Shown here piece by piece: positions 5,570 to 12,235 of a stretch of DNA of 41,508 nt. Location: positions 1 to 41,508 of IMG/VR virus record IMGVR_UViG_3300049478_000022; one strand, 5' to 3'. The stretch is from a virus. The notes under the pieces were generated by a model. That model was not told the origin of the DNA. It made no database searches and saw only the letters and a list, made by a program, of their open reading frames with translations. Position 1 is the stretch's first letter, and every line of letters begins with the position of its first letter. A program made the position numbers and the translations under genes.

Positions 5570-6566
5570 TGTCCGGCGGCTTCCCCGCCTGGGGAAGATA
5601 TCGCTCGGTATTAAAAAGACGAGTTCCGGGGGAAAGGAATATCCCTCGGAAGTGGATTATTTTGTAGTGCCGGAAGTCGTCCAGAAGGTCTTCGGCGAAA
5701 AGCCGAAAGAACTCCGAATCATGTTCCCAGTCGAAAATCGGGACGTCTATTTCCAGCAGTGGTACAAGTGCTACGGGACGAGCCTTCTCAAGTGCAAGGG
5801 GGATGGCGAAAAGGCTTGGACGTGGGATGAGAAAGGGGGACTTTCGGAGATTACTTGCCCGTGTGCGAAGCTCGAAAAGAATGAGTGCCGACAGATCGGG
5901 ATTCTCCAGTTCTTGATGCCAGATGTCCCAGGCGCGGGCGTATGGCAGATAACGACGTCGAGTCGCAATTCGATCATCGACATCAATTCCGGCATCGACT
6001 TTGTCCGGGCCATCGCTGGCAGGGCTCACATGGTCCCGCTCCTTCTCAAGCGCGAGAAGATGGAGATCCAGCGCCTTGAAGAAGGCAAGCCCAAGAAGTC
6101 GTCGCATTACACGCTCCATATCGACCTCGATAATGACGTCTCACTTCGGCAGCTTCAACGGTTTGGCCGAATCACGCCGGAGACGATCCTCCTCCCGCCG
6201 GCCGACGAGAGCAAGGATGACCTCCTCTATCCGGCGAATGGCTTCGAACCGGAGAAGAAAGAAACATCCGAAGAAAATACCGAGGATGCGAAAGCGGCAA
6301 CCGCCTCCATTTTGGAGAACGCTGCGAAAGTAAAGCAGGTTCAGGAGAAGGCGGAGTTCGTCAAGGCCGGATATGATCTCGAAGCACTGCTTAAAAATTA
6401 TCAGAAGGTCGGCGGCGAGATCGGCCCGAACCAGGCCAAGCGGCTCGCAGAGCTCAGGACGGCGGCCGAAGTTAAGGCTGCGATCGACTTCTTCGAGGCC
6501 AGAAAAAAGCACCGGGAGGAGAAGGTCCAAGAAGAGAAGAAACTCCGGGACGAGATTCCTTTCTGA
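5547..6566 (+). CDS. Gp3-like recombination directionality factor family protein, SSB-like tail
   Basis: The 339-residue protein resembles the phage Gp3/RDF-like family: an N-terminal RLPRLGKISLGIKK segment, then PSEVDYFVVPE, and a Cys cluster (C75, C83, CPC at 104-106, C114) that probably binds zinc. Residues 230-335 are helical and charged. The last residues, LRDEIPF, closely match the acidic IPF tip that bacterial SSB uses to recruit repair proteins. In serine-integrase phages members act as directionality factors, but this phage has a tyrosine integrase, so a general single-strand binding or recombination role is more likely. A good ribosome binding site (AAAAGGAGGC) precedes ATG 5547, inside the nuclease gene end. 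Confidence 0.7.
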   Translation: MPIKNLSDVRRLPRLGKISLGIKKTSSGGKEYPSEVDYFVVPEVVQKVFGEKPKELRIMFPVENRDVYFQQWYKCYGTSLLKCKGDGEKAWTWDEKGGLSEITCPCAKLEKNECRQIGILQFLMPDVPGAGVWQITTSSRNSIIDINSGIDFVRAIAGRAHMVPLLLKREKMEIQRLEEGKPKKSSHYTLHIDLDNDVSLRQLQRFGRITPETILLPPADESKDDLLYPANGFEPEKKETSEENTEDAKAATASILENAAKVKQVQEKAEFVKAGYDLEALLKNYQKVGGEIGPNQAKRLAELRTAAEVKAAIDFFEARKKHREEKVQEEKKLRDEIPF

Positions 6567-6575
6567 GGAGGCGAT

Positions 6576-7235
6576 ATGAGCACGGAAAATTTAATTGAAA
6601 TTCTATCATCCGAAGCTCTGGCCTATCCGGCCAAGGCCAAGGAAATCAGGATTTACGACCAGACCTCACTCGATACGGCCAATGCGTTTCTTCGTGGTAT
6701 CAAAGGGCTCCTCTCGAAGATCGCCGAGACCTTCGACCCAATCATTAAACGGAACCATGAGGCACACAAAAAGGCGATCGAGGAGAGAAATAAACACCAG
6801 GACCCGCTTCTCCAGGCCGAATGGATCATTAAAACCGAAATGGGCCGCTACCTGACTGAACAGGCTCGGATTCAGCGGGAGGCAGAGGAGAAGGCCAAGC
6901 ATGAAGCTGCGGAGGCAGAACGGAAACGGCTTGAAACTATGCAGGCCGCCATCGAAGCAGAGAATGCTGGCAAGACCAAGGAAGCAGAGCGAATATTCGA
7001 GCAGGCACTTGCGGTCGAGGCCATAAAGACGATTGCGCCGCTGACCATCAAAGCGCAAGGGACATTCGTCCGCAAAGAGTTTAAGTGGCGACTCGTAGAT
7101 AAGTCGAAGATCCCGCTTGATTTCCTGGAACTGGATGAGGTCGCCATTAATAAGCGCGTCCGGGCCTTAGGATTCGAGGCAGACATCCCCGGCATTGAAG
7201 TCTACGAGGATACGACCGTCGTGGCGAGGATCTAA
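6576..7235 (+). CDS. Coiled-coil phage protein of the recombination module
   Basis: The 219-residue product has a long helical middle (about 30-150) rich in Glu, Lys and Ala, including the run REAEEKAKHEAAEAERKR, which predicts a coiled coil. The C-terminal 60 residues (FKWRLVDKSKIPLDFLELDE to GIEVYEDTTVVARI) form a conserved-looking globular end seen in phage proteins encoded beside SSB, Erf or RecT genes. Function is not known; association with recombination proteins is likely from context. The start follows GAGGAGGCGAT. Confidence 0.65.
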   Translation: MSTENLIEILSSEALAYPAKAKEIRIYDQTSLDTANAFLRGIKGLLSKIAETFDPIIKRNHEAHKKAIEERNKHQDPLLQAEWIIKTEMGRYLTEQARIQREAEEKAKHEAAEAERKRLETMQAAIEAENAGKTKEAERIFEQALAVEAIKTIAPLTIKAQGTFVRKEFKWRLVDKSKIPLDFLELDEVAINKRVRALGFEADIPGIEVYEDTTVVARI

Positions 7236-7405
7236 TGCCAGAAGCCATGATCTACTGCCAAAAGTGCCATGCCTGGTCCTGGCATAAGGTCTTACCAGAT
7301 AAGACGGCCAGGTGTATTCCTTGCGGTGATGAGGTCGATCTCAGCAATCCGAGAGTTGTTATCGCCGAAATAGCAAAGCGAGGAAAACAGGAGAAAAGAG
7401 TTTGA
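7235..7405 (+). CDS. 56-residue zinc-ribbon protein
   Basis: The ATG overlaps the previous stop (TAATG). The product has two CxxC knuckles 16 residues apart (YCQKC and CIPC) with His and Trp residues between, a typical short zinc ribbon, then a helical basic tail ending EKRV. It is immediately followed by a terminator, so it closes the recombination operon. Function unknown; nucleic acid or protein binding is likely. Confidence 0.6.
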   Translation: MPEAMIYCQKCHAWSWHKVLPDKTARCIPCGDEVDLSNPRVVIAEIAKRGKQEKRV

Positions 7406-7411
7406 CCATTT

Positions 7412-7475
7412 GGGGCGGGCGGTTTTCAATGGGATATCACCAATCCCTACCCTCCTTTCACGTCCGCCCCTTTTT
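7412..7475 (+). terminator. Branched rho-independent terminator
   Basis: GGGGCGG (7412-7418) pairs with CCGCCCC (7464-7470), followed by TTTTT (7471-7475). Inside the long loop GGGAT (7431-7435) can pair with ATCCC. It separates the recombination operon from the replication genes. The large, structured loop is unusual for a simple terminator. Confidence 0.65.
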
Positions 7476-7489
7476 ATCATGAGTATGTA

Positions 7490-8230
7490 ATGGGATTCAC
7501 AAAATTAGATGAACGGATATTGCAATCATCCATCATGGCCGAATCAGCCGTGACTTTCAAAATCTGGATAACACTACTTGCTGCCTGTCGAGCGAATGGC
7601 ATCGCCTATGTATCAGCAGTCTATTTGTCATCCATCTGCCATTTGCCCCTTTGCCGTGTTGAGGCGGCATTGGCACGTTTGGAAAGCCCGGATGAACATT
7701 CGCGTTCGCTTACTGATGATGGCAGACGCATCCGACGCGTCGATGGTGGTTATGAAATAATAAACTATACTATCTATCGGGATATATCGTTAAAAGATGC
7801 TGAGGCTGAAAGGAAAAGACTTTATCGCAAAAGGATAAAAGGGGGCTGTCCGGACAATGCCGGACGAAGTCCGGACACCTCTGCTTCTGCATCTGCTTCT
7901 GAAGATCTAACAAAGAAGATAGAAGAAATCAAACGGGGTTGGAATGAATTCGCGGCTAAACACAATCTGGCGACGATTACAAAGATAGACCCAAAGTCCG
8001 AGCGCGGCCGGCATCTGGCGGCCCGGATGGCCGAGAAGGATTGGAACTTCCCGAAGCTCCTCAATGCCGTCGCGGAGTCGCCATTTCTCCTCGGTAAAAA
8101 GGGGAAAGAGCCTTTCTTCGTGACGTTTGATTGGCTCCTCTGGCCAGGTAATTATCAGCGAACGATGGAGGGGAATTATAAGGAGCGTCGGCAATCCCTT
8201 GATGAATGGGCGAAAGGGGAAGAGAAATGA
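7490..8230 (+). CDS. Phage replication initiator-like protein (O/DnaD-type)
   Basis: The 246-residue protein has an N-terminal winged-helix region (FTKLDERILQSS, ITLLAACRANGIAYVS, LARLESPDEHSRS) and a low-complexity SASASAS hinge at about 134. Its C-terminal domain (RGWNEFAAKH to WLLWPGNYQRTMEGNY) matches the common phage replisome-organiser pattern. Such proteins bind the replication origin and recruit the helicase loader encoded next. It follows a terminator and is followed with a four-base overlap by a small zinc protein. No in-gene iteron repeats were obvious, though the origin may lie in this gene. Confidence 0.75.
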   Translation: MGFTKLDERILQSSIMAESAVTFKIWITLLAACRANGIAYVSAVYLSSICHLPLCRVEAALARLESPDEHSRSLTDDGRRIRRVDGGYEIINYTIYRDISLKDAEAERKRLYRKRIKGGCPDNAGRSPDTSASASASEDLTKKIEEIKRGWNEFAAKHNLATITKIDPKSERGRHLAARMAEKDWNFPKLLNAVAESPFLLGKKGKEPFFVTFDWLLWPGNYQRTMEGNYKERRQSLDEWAKGEEK

Positions 8231-8403
8231 AAGAAACCCCATATTGTGTTCGATGTTATAAACCCGCGAATATTTGGGCTGGGCATGTTCTTGATCCCGA
8301 GGGTCGGAAAATTATCGCTGGCTGGTGTAGCCGAAGATGCATAAATGTACCGGGATTTAGAGGACATCTTTTGCCGCCCATGCAATATGGATTAAAAAAA
8401 TGA
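8227..8403 (+). CDS. 58-residue Cys-rich protein
   Basis: Start ATG 8227 overlaps the previous TGA, and the gene overlaps the next by four bases. CVRC near the N-terminus and CSRRC 27 residues later suggest a treble-clef or ribbon zinc site. The end is Gly/Pro-rich (GFRGHLLPPMQYG). Wedged between initiator and loader genes, it may assist replication; this is inferred from position only. Confidence 0.55.
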   Translation: MKETPYCVRCYKPANIWAGHVLDPEGRKIIAGWCSRRCINVPGFRGHLLPPMQYGLKK

Positions 8404-9098
8404 CCCGCTCCGAATTCGCCCGAATTTTCGGCCTCCTCGAAAGCGCCTTCGGGGAACAGAAGCCGGAGAGACGGGATTTCTATTTCCGGCAATTCGAGCA
8501 TACGGAGCTCTGGGCCTTTACTCGAGCAGCACGGCGGATCGTTGAGACCAGAGACGACGGTTTTGGCTTCCCACTCATCGCCGAAATAAGCAAGGCCATC
8601 GAGGAGATCCAGCGAGAGCGGCCTACGGCGGATGAGGCAGACATGGAGGCCCGGGGATATTGCCAGCGTTGCGGGAATGTCGGATTTTATCTTAACGTCC
8701 AAGGCGGGGCTTCCCTCTGCTCTTGCCGGGTCGGCCGATTGAAAGAAGCCCGGATGAAACTTGGTCTCTCGGCACGGCGAAGTGAAGTCGAGGAGCTTGC
8801 GAAAAAACTGTCGCCGCCTGAGCCTCCCGTGCGGGGTCTCCAGGAAAAGAATCCGGCCGGCTTCTGGGAGGACATCCAGGAGGAGCACGACCGTTGGTGC
8901 GCAGCCAAACGGGCCGAGATTGAGGAAATCAAGGCTCGGCAGGCCAAGGAGCCCCAGAAACCCTCCGCGCCTTCAGACGAGCTCCGTTTCAAAGAAATTC
9001 AGAGCACGGTCAGCCGAATAAAGTTCCAGGATCAGCATCCTGAGTCGGCCGAACGCGAGCCGGGCCTGGACGAAGAGGAAGATGAGGTCGGATTTTGA
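8400..9098 (+). CDS. Helicase-loader-like protein with zinc ribbon
   Basis: The 232-residue product starts with a helical domain (SEFARIFGLLESAFGEQ to GFPLIAEISKAIEEI, residues 4-68) resembling the N-terminus of SPP1 G39P-type helicase loaders. A zinc ribbon follows (CQRCG near 87 and CSC near 107), then a charged helical C-terminus that ends with acidic residues and GF. Pairing with the initiator-like gene immediately upstream fits a replisome-loading role. Similarity to G39P is by pattern and moderate at best. Start by ATGA overlap. Confidence 0.6.
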   Translation: MTRSEFARIFGLLESAFGEQKPERRDFYFRQFEHTELWAFTRAARRIVETRDDGFGFPLIAEISKAIEEIQRERPTADEADMEARGYCQRCGNVGFYLNVQGGASLCSCRVGRLKEARMKLGLSARRSEVEELAKKLSPPEPPVRGLQEKNPAGFWEDIQEEHDRWCAAKRAEIEEIKARQAKEPQKPSAPSDELRFKEIQSTVSRIKFQDQHPESAEREPGLDEEEDEVGF

Positions 9099-9100
9099 CA

Positions 9101-9403
9101 ATGAGGAAAGACATCGCCCTTAAACTCAGGGAGGAAGCCGACCGCGTAGCCCGGGAATATTCAAATCCCAACCGGGAATATGGGAACGGTGAGACCTTCG
9201 AGGTTGAGGAGATCTTGGCCCTTTCCGAATTCACGGCCGCGGTTATCTTCCGGAAGGATTCCGAGAAACGGGCGGTCGCCTTCTTCTATACCGTCAAGGA
9301 TTCCTGGCGCTATTTCTTCCCGACCGACTCGCACCTCATCGGAATGGAGTCTTTCCCAGAGATCAAGAAGCGGATCGAGATCGAGAATTTCGGGAGGAAT
9401 TAA
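9101..9403 (+). CDS. Hypothetical protein, 100 residues
   Basis: The ATG at 9101 lies three bases after the previous stop, so translation is probably coupled. The product starts with a basic helix (RKDIALKLREEADRVARE), followed by a beta-rich segment (FEVEEILALSEFTAAVIFRK, AVAFFYTVKDSWRYFFP). The aromatic-rich core looks like a small globular alpha/beta protein. No family recognised. Confidence 0.6.
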   Translation: MRKDIALKLREEADRVAREYSNPNREYGNGETFEVEEILALSEFTAAVIFRKDSEKRAVAFFYTVKDSWRYFFPTDSHLIGMESFPEIKKRIEIENFGRN

Positions 9404-9607
9404 ATGAGCGTGAGCCAAGGGGGAGAGGAAGCCAGGGGCGGGGGGATAGCACGAAGGTGTCCGATGCCGACTGACGACGACCGCATCGAATACCCAGACG
9501 GCTACCTATGCGATGAGTGCGGGGGCAAGGAATGGATATGGTCGCACGGGCGGAAGATGCCCTGCAAGAAGTGTCGCAAGCGGAAGGAGGAGGAAGAAGA
9601 TGAGTGA
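9404..9607 (+). CDS. 67-residue zinc-ribbon protein
   Basis: The ATG at 9404 follows the previous TAA directly, with GGGAGGAATTAA as ribosome binding site. The product has CDECGGKEWIW and CKKCRKRK, 16 residues apart, forming a ribbon with a basic then acidic tail (EEEEDE). Residues 1-20 are Gly-rich and the true start could be the ATG at 9464. DNA or RNA binding is likely but the function is unknown. Confidence 0.55.
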   Translation: MSVSQGGEEARGGGIARRCPMPTDDDRIEYPDGYLCDECGGKEWIWSHGRKMPCKKCRKRKEEEEDE

Positions 9608-9710
9608 AGTTTTATTTTGGATGGTATTTGGGGTTTTGTCGGTAGGGTTTTATTTTCTCTTTTCTGTGCTTTATGAAAACAGAAAATCAAGCAAAGGAGG
9701 TCGCCGATGA
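9600..9710 (+). CDS. 36-residue single-pass membrane protein
   Basis: ATG 9600 overlaps the end of the previous gene and is preceded by AAGGAGGAGGAAGAAG. The product is one hydrophobic helix (LFWMVFGVLSVGFYFLFSVL) with a basic tail (ENRKSSKGGRR), orientation N-out by the positive-inside rule. Overlap of four bases with the next ATG supports translation. Function unknown. Confidence 0.55.
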   Translation: MSEVLFWMVFGVLSVGFYFLFSVLYENRKSSKGGRR

Positions 9711-9982
9711 GTGAAATAAACCAAGAGAGAATGCTGGCGACACTCGCCACGCTGTTAAAGGTCTATATTGAGTCGCACCGAAGGATTCCCGATTTGGAAC
9801 GCGATTTGGAAGATGGGGCAGTCAAGGCCATCCGCGCCCTCATCGAGAAGTTGGGGGAGTGGCAGACAAGAGCAGGTGGGTTGACTGATAAAAGAAGCCG
9901 ATACTGGAGCAAAATGGACAATTTCACCCTGGCTTTACTTGAGGAAATCCGCGACTTCGGGAAGGGGGCCGCCGATGAGTGA
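9707..9982 (+). CDS. Hypothetical helical protein, 91 residues
   Basis: The product is predicted almost all helical (ERMLATLATLLKVYIESH, VKAIRALIEKLGEWQTRAGG, MDNFTLALLEEIRDFGKG). The start region (GATGAGTGAAATAAACCAAGAGAGAATG) closely resembles that of the next gene, suggesting a duplicated leader. It overlaps both neighbours. Family not recognised. Confidence 0.55.
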   Translation: MSEINQERMLATLATLLKVYIESHRRIPDLERDLEDGAVKAIRALIEKLGEWQTRAGGLTDKRSRYWSKMDNFTLALLEEIRDFGKGAADE

Positions 9983-10235
9983 GCTGAATAAAGAAAGAAT
10001 GGCTGGAATAAATACGGACAAGGAAATTTGGCGCAAAATCCCCGATGACTATTATTCGCCATCTATGTATGTGACAGAACACGGGGACATCGGAATCAAT
10101 GTTGGCGGCCATGTTTTAGTAGCCCCGATAGAACAATGGCATCGGGCTGGGGCGGTTATTTTCTGCATCCATAATAACCCTAAAAAACGGAAGAAACACG
10201 TGCGATTTTTGAGGTGGGTAAATAAAAATTATTAA
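9975..10235 (+). CDS. Hypothetical protein, 86 residues
   Basis: Start ATG 9975, eight bases before the previous stop, with GAAGGGGGCC upstream. The first residues, MSELNKERMAG, mirror MSEINQERMLA of the gene before, but the rest differs: a beta-rich middle (YVTEHGDIGINVGGHVLVAPIEQW) and a basic end (NNPKKRKKHVRFLRWVNK). No family recognised. The shared leader may reflect duplication followed by replacement of the downstream part. Confidence 0.55.
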   Translation: MSELNKERMAGINTDKEIWRKIPDDYYSPSMYVTEHGDIGINVGGHVLVAPIEQWHRAGAVIFCIHNNPKKRKKHVRFLRWVNKNY

Positions 10236-10255
10236 GTTTGGCAAGGAGGATTCCG

Positions 10256-10432
10256 ATGAGAAGTAAACTACGAGAAATATTGGAGTATTACTGCGGTTTT
10301 AACGGAACCGATAAAACCCTCATGGAATTAGATGAAGAGTTAAAAAAATATTACGCAGAAGAACAGAAAAAACCCGATGGTGGAATGACAGAAGGGGAAC
10401 TCAAACAAAGACAACATCAAAATAAATTTTAA
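10256..10432 (+). CDS. Hypothetical charged helical protein, 58 residues
   Basis: A strong ribosome binding site (AAGGAGG) precedes ATG 10256. The product starts SKLREILEYYCGF and continues as a Glu/Lys-rich helix (KTLMELDEELKKYYAEEQKK), then a Gln-rich tail. The gene is AT-rich compared with its neighbours. Its 3' end is partly repeated at 10829-10857. Function unknown. Confidence 0.5.
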   Translation: MRSKLREILEYYCGFNGTDKTLMELDEELKKYYAEEQKKPDGGMTEGELKQRQHQNKF

Positions 10433-10447
10433 AAAAGGAGAAATAAT

Positions 10448-10636
10448 ATGCCGATAATCAAGAAAATCGTTTGGACCGCGCGGTGCGACAAGTGCCGAAA
10501 GAAATTCGAAGAGGGCGCGCTTCTTCCATTCGTTGACAGCAAGAAGAAGTTGCTGGAGGCGATGGAGGACGCCTTGTGGGAAATCCGGCAAGGGAAAGTC
10601 CTGTGTGATGGGTGTTCCTTTGAAGGGGAGAAATGA
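10448..10636 (+). CDS. 62-residue zinc-binding protein
   Basis: AAAAAAGGAGAAATAAT precedes ATG 10448. CDKC (13-16) and CDGC (53-56) flank a helical spacer of about 36 residues (DSKKKLLEAMEDALWEIRQG), so a single zinc site bracketing a helix is likely. It overlaps the next ATG by four bases. Function unknown. Confidence 0.55.
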   Translation: MPIIKKIVWTARCDKCRKKFEEGALLPFVDSKKKLLEAMEDALWEIRQGKVLCDGCSFEGEK

Positions 10637-10803
10637 CCCGCCTCTCCCATTGCCCTACCATTTTTGGATGCCCGATTAAGGTATCTCCCCGGTGGAAACT
10701 ATGGTTAATGTCTCTCAATCGAAGAAAGTATAAAAAGTTCAAATATAGGGGTGGTTATTTTTTGATAGAACAATCTCCCAAGAATGAAAAGGAGGCGGAA
10801 TGA
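10633..10803 (+). CDS. Small basic protein, 56 residues
   Basis: ATG 10633 overlaps the previous TGA and follows AAGGGGAGAA. The product is basic and aromatic (RWKLWLMSLNRRKYKKFKYRGGYF) with two cysteines near the start, and ends in an acidic stretch (KNEKEAE). The short length and lack of family make it moderately uncertain, but the overlaps at both ends fit the operon style. Confidence 0.45.
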   Translation: MTRLSHCPTIFGCPIKVSPRWKLWLMSLNRRKYKKFKYRGGYFLIEQSPKNEKEAE

Positions 10804-10847
10804 ATATCATACAAGATGAACGCCATTGGAAGGCAATATCAAAATAA
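10800..10847 (+). CDS. Possible 15-residue micro-ORF
   Basis: ATG 10800 has an ideal ribosome binding site (AAGGAGGCGGA) and overlaps the previous stop, but encodes only MNIIQDERHWKAISK. Its 3' end lies in a sequence (ATATCAAAATAAATTTTAAA) that repeats the 3' end and downstream leader of the gene at 10256. It may be a truncated remnant left by deletion between repeats, or a leader peptide for the gene at 10865. Confidence 0.3.
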   Translation: MNIIQDERHWKAISK

Positions 10848-10864
10848 ATTTTAAAGGAGAAAAA

Positions 10865-11026
10865 ATGGAAAAAGCCAAAAAAATCGTAGAGGAAGAAATC
10901 AAGAGGCTGGAACAAATGAAGGAATTCCTGGCGGCCCAGCAGAAGGGTGAAGCAGAAAAGATTGACGCACAAATTTACGAGGCCAGAAACATCCTTGAAC
11001 TGCTTGATGAGGAGGCAGAAGATTGA
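10865..11026 (+). CDS. Small coiled-coil protein, 53 residues
   Basis: AAAGGAGAAAAA precedes ATG 10865. The whole product is an amphipathic charged helix (KAKKIVEEEIKRLEQMKEFL, EKIDAQIYEARNILELLDEE), likely a coiled-coil dimer. The stop overlaps the TTG start of the next gene (TTGA). Function unknown. Confidence 0.5.
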   Translation: MEKAKKIVEEEIKRLEQMKEFLAAQQKGEAEKIDAQIYEARNILELLDEEAED

Positions 11027-11208
11027 CCCGCCCCTCCCGCATCTTCACCGCAATCGCCCTCATCCTGGGGGTCGTGCTGCTCCTTGGGATCCTGGCTGTG
11101 ATGATAGACGAGAGGTGCAGCCGGCACGAGGACGCTTGGGCGAATCGGACTCAGGCCATCGAACAGCTTCAGGACTTGCCGAGCGTGAGGCCGAGCAAGG
11201 GAGAATGA
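11023..11208 (+). CDS. Single-pass membrane protein, 61 residues, TTG start
   Basis: TTG 11023 is used because GGAGG stands seven bases upstream and the TTGA overlap repeats the local pattern; no ATG gives a sensible product. A basic N-terminus (TRPSR) precedes a hydrophobic helix (IALILGVVLLLGILAVMI), then a polar tail of about 30 residues. It may be a small inner-membrane accessory protein. Confidence 0.5.
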   Translation: MTRPSRIFTAIALILGVVLLLGILAVMIDERCSRHEDAWANRTQAIEQLQDLPSVRPSKGE

Positions 11209-11209
11209 C

Positions 11210-11362
11210 ATGAACATCTGGCAAATCGGAGGCATCATGGTCGGCCTGGTCCTCATTCTTATCGCCTGGGCGTGTTGTGCGGTCGGCGGGAAGACGGACG
11301 AATGGGAGGATTGGATGCTGGCTTGGATTTACGGAAAACCGATAGGAGGTGAACCATGTTGA
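11210..11362 (+). CDS. Small membrane protein, 50 residues
   Basis: The ATG at 11210 follows the previous stop by one base, with AAGGGAG upstream. One hydrophobic helix (IMVGLVLILIAWACCAV) is followed by an acidic Trp-rich patch (DEWEDWMLAWIYG). It overlaps the next gene by seven bases. Function unknown. Confidence 0.5.
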   Translation: MNIWQIGGIMVGLVLILIAWACCAVGGKTDEWEDWMLAWIYGKPIGGEPC

Positions 11363-11568
11363 AACTTCACAATATCGAAGTGAATCTCGTGCCCCCAACT
11401 AACCAGGATAATCCCTTTTGCGTCAAGATCGACGGCAAGGAAATCCTGGGTATTGCGGACATTGTCATTCGGGCGGGCGGGGGAATCGGAATTCCGCAGG
11501 TTGAACTGACCCTCTATGTCAAACGGGTATCGGGCATCATTGAAGGCGAACCGAAAGGAGATCCATAA
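11356..11568 (+). CDS. Hypothetical beta-rich protein, 70 residues
   Basis: AGGAGGTGAACC precedes ATG 11356. Alternating hydrophobic residues (LHNIEVNLV, FCVKIDGKEI, IADIVIRAG, QVELTLYVKRV) predict a small beta sheet. It resembles short phage proteins of unknown function that end in a VKRVSGIIEGEP-like strand. Function unknown. Confidence 0.55.
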   Translation: MLKLHNIEVNLVPPTNQDNPFCVKIDGKEILGIADIVIRAGGGIGIPQVELTLYVKRVSGIIEGEPKGDP

Positions 11569-11589
11569 AACTTTTTGTAGGAGGTGCGC

Positions 11590-11925
11590 ATGAAGCGCTT
11601 CATTCTTTTCTTGGCGGTCTTTATTTTCTTGGCCCTCGGGACGGCCCTGGCTGCAGAGCCGACCGAAATCGACCCCGCCGTCATTGACTCGATTCTGGCC
11701 GGGGGTCTTTTGGGATTCGGCGTCATTGCCGTGACCCAAATCCTCAAGACGGCCCTAAAGGTCAACGGCGCGGTGGTCTATGGTATCAGCCTGTTAATTT
11801 CAGCGGCAGCCACGCTGGTCTTTCTTTTCACGGGAGGCGGTGGATTCACGATACTCAAATTGGTGGGGTACACCGTTTCCGTGTGGGCTGTTGCCAACGG
11901 CTGGTACAAGTTCAAGGCCGCCTAA
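11590..11925 (+). CDS. Holin-like membrane protein with signal sequence
   Basis: From ATG 11590 (GGAGGTGCGC upstream) the product has 111 residues. MKRFILFLAVFIFLALGTALA looks like a cleavable signal sequence. Three further hydrophobic stretches follow: ILAGGLLGFGVIAVTQIL, VVYGISLLISAAATLVFLF and FTILKLVGYTVSVWAVANGW. The TQILKTALKVNG segment and glycine-rich helices recall small phage holins, but a signal peptide is not typical. It is separated by a terminator from the next genes and lies about 1.2 kb from the endolysin. Holin is a reasonable guess, not proven. Confidence 0.45.
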   Translation: MKRFILFLAVFIFLALGTALAAEPTEIDPAVIDSILAGGLLGFGVIAVTQILKTALKVNGAVVYGISLLISAAATLVFLFTGGGGFTILKLVGYTVSVWAVANGWYKFKAA

Positions 11926-11931
11926 CGATGT

Positions 11932-11998
11932 GGGGCAGGCCAAAAATGGCGGACCCAGCCCGGGCTGGAGCGAGCCTGCGGTCTGCCCCGTCCTTTTA
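11932..11998 (+). terminator. Branched terminator or attenuator with alternative pairing
   Basis: GGGGCAGGCC (11932-11941) pairs with GGTCTGCCCC (11980-11989), one G-U pair, followed by a T-rich GTCCTTTT. The loop contains the perfect palindrome CCAGCCCGGGCTGG (11955-11968). GCAGGC (11935-11940) can instead pair with GCCTGC (11974-11979), which would break the terminator stem. Confidence 0.55.
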
Positions 11999-12022
11999 AG
12001 GCCGGGAGAGGAAGGAGAGGAA

Positions 12023-12223
12023 ATGAAAGTCATCATAGATCAAGATGAAGCTACCCTTTTGTCCTTGTCCGATAATGGGGCAGGTTGGGCAGAAGAGGAT
12101 AAGGTCGTTGAGATGGACCCGAGGAAATATCGGGCGTTGAAGAAACGGTATGATCATCTGGAAAAGATATTTTGGAGATTGCAAAAGGAATTGTATCAAA
12201 TTTTGCATCCGGGCACCGAATAA
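12023..12223 (+). CDS. Hypothetical protein, 66 residues
   Basis: GGAAGGAGAGGAA precedes ATG 12023. The product begins with a beta-like MKVIIDQDEATLLSL and ends in a basic helix (DPRKYRALKKRYDHLEKIFWRLQKEL) that may form a coiled coil. It sits between the structured terminator and the XRE regulator and may share their regulation. No family recognised. Confidence 0.5.
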   Translation: MKVIIDQDEATLLSLSDNGAGWAEEDKVVEMDPRKYRALKKRYDHLEKIFWRLQKELYQILHPGTE

Positions 12224-12235
12224 AGGAGAGGGAGA

